6,787 nucleotides of DNA, taken from contig CALIZH010000310.1 in the NCBI GenBank assembly GCA_938028585.1, positions 1 through 6,787 of the forward strand, written 5' to 3'. Under the pieces are notes generated by a model. The model saw nothing but the letters and a program-made list of their open reading frames with translations. It ran no database searches and was not told the DNA's origin. This document shows positions 6,165 to 6,787 of the stretch, piece after piece. Numbering within the stretch: position 1 is the first letter of the stretch; every line of letters begins with the position of its first letter. The translations under genes and the position numbers were made by a program. This DNA comes from an uncultured Actinomyces sp. (GTDB taxonomy: Bacteria > Actinomycetota > Actinomycetes > Actinomycetales > Actinomycetaceae).

Positions 6165-6428
6165 TTATTTCGAGTACAGGTCGAAAACCAAAACCCGCAC
6201 GTAAGTAATCTGGCCAGGTTTATCGCTTCTCACGAACTGGCAGTCGAGTTCGTTCTTATCGATAGCCTTGAAACTGCGAATATCTTCATGTGACTGAAGG
6301 GCATTGCTCACATGTGCGAGGACATCATCAAACCTGCGCTTCCGGGAAAACACTATCAGCGCTGTTTTGACATCGCGCCAAGTCAAGTACCCCAAGAGCT
6401 GAGCTATAGCGTCAGTGAACGCCGCCAA
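6165..6428 (-). pseudogene. C-terminal remnant of a PD-(D/E)XK nuclease-like protein
   Basis: An 87-aa frame from TTG 6428-6426, preceded by AGGAG seven bases upstream, ending with TAA inside the mcrB ribosome site. FTDAIAQLLGYLTWRDVKTA followed by LIVFSRKRRF matches, from memory, the region just after the D...ExK active site of a restriction-endonuclease-like family whose proteins read ECKFWxG...QLLGYLTWRDTKxALIxF. The terminal VRVLVFDLY also fits that family. The catalytic half that should precede it is absent: a TGA lies 14 codons upstream in this frame and no ExK motif is seen in it. It is therefore either a decapitated nuclease or a short expressed protein sharing only the C-terminal fold. 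It would be translated and coupled to mcrB, so a retained role is possible. Confidence 0.5.
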
Positions 6429-6660
6429 CGAGTTGCTCCTGCAGTTCCATCTCGGTAGCGCCGCTGTTCACAAGCTCCGAATACTTCACCTCGTGCACCT
6501 GCCTTTGAGTAAATACAACGTGAATACATTCTAGCAGTAATGCATTTGTGTGAGTGCTAGTTCCTGCAGCATGAGACAGATTTTCAGCTCTAAGCAAGCA
6601 GCCTATCTTGTGCGCACAACGCTCGAGATAGCGCTTGTCGACACCGGAAGCCACGTCCAT
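6412..6660 (-). CDS. Hypothetical 82-aa protein, doubtful
   Basis: I do not recognise this protein. It begins at ATG 6660-6658 with a weak GGAG ten bases upstream and ends at TGA 6414-6412, overlapping the next frame by 17 nt. It has no signal peptide, membrane segment or known motif. Its middle (about 6500-6600) is AT-richer than the rest and carries a possible promoter and an inverted repeat, which would favour a leader region over a gene. It lies between the tRNA terminator and the first recognisable island gene, so it may be the operon's first cistron, rubble at the island end, or noise. Confidence 0.35.
   Translation of the reverse strand: MDVASGVDKRYLERCAHKIGCLLRAENLSHAAGTSTHTNALLLECIHVVFTQRQVHEVKYSELVNSGATEMELQEQLVGGVH
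6528..6560 (-). promoter_or_regulatory. Candidate extended -10 promoter and inverted repeat for the mcrBC operon
   Basis: On the minus strand TGCTAGAAT (6536-6528) contains an extended -10 (TGnTAGAAT, hexamer at 6533-6528), with no good -35. A perfect inverted repeat, CTAGCA (6531-6536) and TGCTAG (6555-6560) with 18 bp between, covers the -10, so a dimeric repressor could occlude it. Transcription would start near 6521, about 90 bases before the TTG at 6428. Evidence is visual only. Confidence 0.3.
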
Positions 6661-6701
6661 CGCGCTGTCGCTCCGATAAAGCGTCGATCCACTCGGATGA
6701 C

Positions 6702-6787
<86 letters not shown>

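Noticed and set aside
6412..6660. An E-V-K triplet (residues 57-59 of the 82-aa ORF) as the missing ExK active site of the nuclease remnant
   Set aside because: It is in a different frame from the remnant, lacks a preceding conserved acidic residue, and the surrounding sequence does not resemble the expected ECKFW-type strand.

Overview
The window reads as bacterial chromosome carrying a small defence island at a tRNA gene. Several features fit a moderately high-GC Gram-positive, and an actinomycete of the Coriobacteriia type is my low-confidence guess: strong Shine-Dalgarno sites, free use of GTG and TTG starts, and a tRNA with an encoded CCA end. The window has no marker gene that fixes the taxon.

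Left flank (1-2070). Two genes of a siderophore/cobalamin-type ABC importer lie on the minus strand: a FecCD-family permease (56-1117) and the first 18 codons of its ATPase (1-54). Divergent from them is a cytosolic esterase-fold hydrolase (1335-2021). The shared 217-bp intergenic region has a plausible minus-strand promoter overlapped by AGTTA half-sites and a perfect 14-bp palindrome nearer the esterase. Together they suggest uptake of a ferric siderophore and intracellular ester cleavage to release iron.

Island (about 2124-6753, roughly 4.6 kb). Two imperfect direct repeats of about 85 bp (2070-2156 and 6702-6786) bound it. Each holds the 3' half of an initiator-type tRNA-Met on the minus strand plus the terminator beyond it. 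The right copy continues out of the window and is presumably the intact gene. The left copy stops in the anticodon loop and is a remnant. This is the geometry of site-specific integration into a tRNA, but no integrase lies between the repeats.

Island cargo, all on the minus strand and read right to left: an 82-aa ORF of doubtful status (6412-6660); an 87-aa ORF that looks like the C-terminal end of a PD-(D/E)XK nuclease with its catalytic half missing (6165-6428); an McrB-type GTPase with an EVE-like middle domain (3955-6153); its McrC nuclease partner (2903-3958); a DUF6508-like protein (2482-2910); and a frameshifted zinc-ribbon gene remnant (2215-2492). The last three junctions overlap by 4, 8 and 11 nt, so this is one translationally coupled operon. 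McrB and McrC together are expected to form a GTP-driven complex that cuts modified foreign DNA. The genes at both outer ends are decayed while the mcrBC core is intact and visibly more GC-rich than the island edges and the flank.
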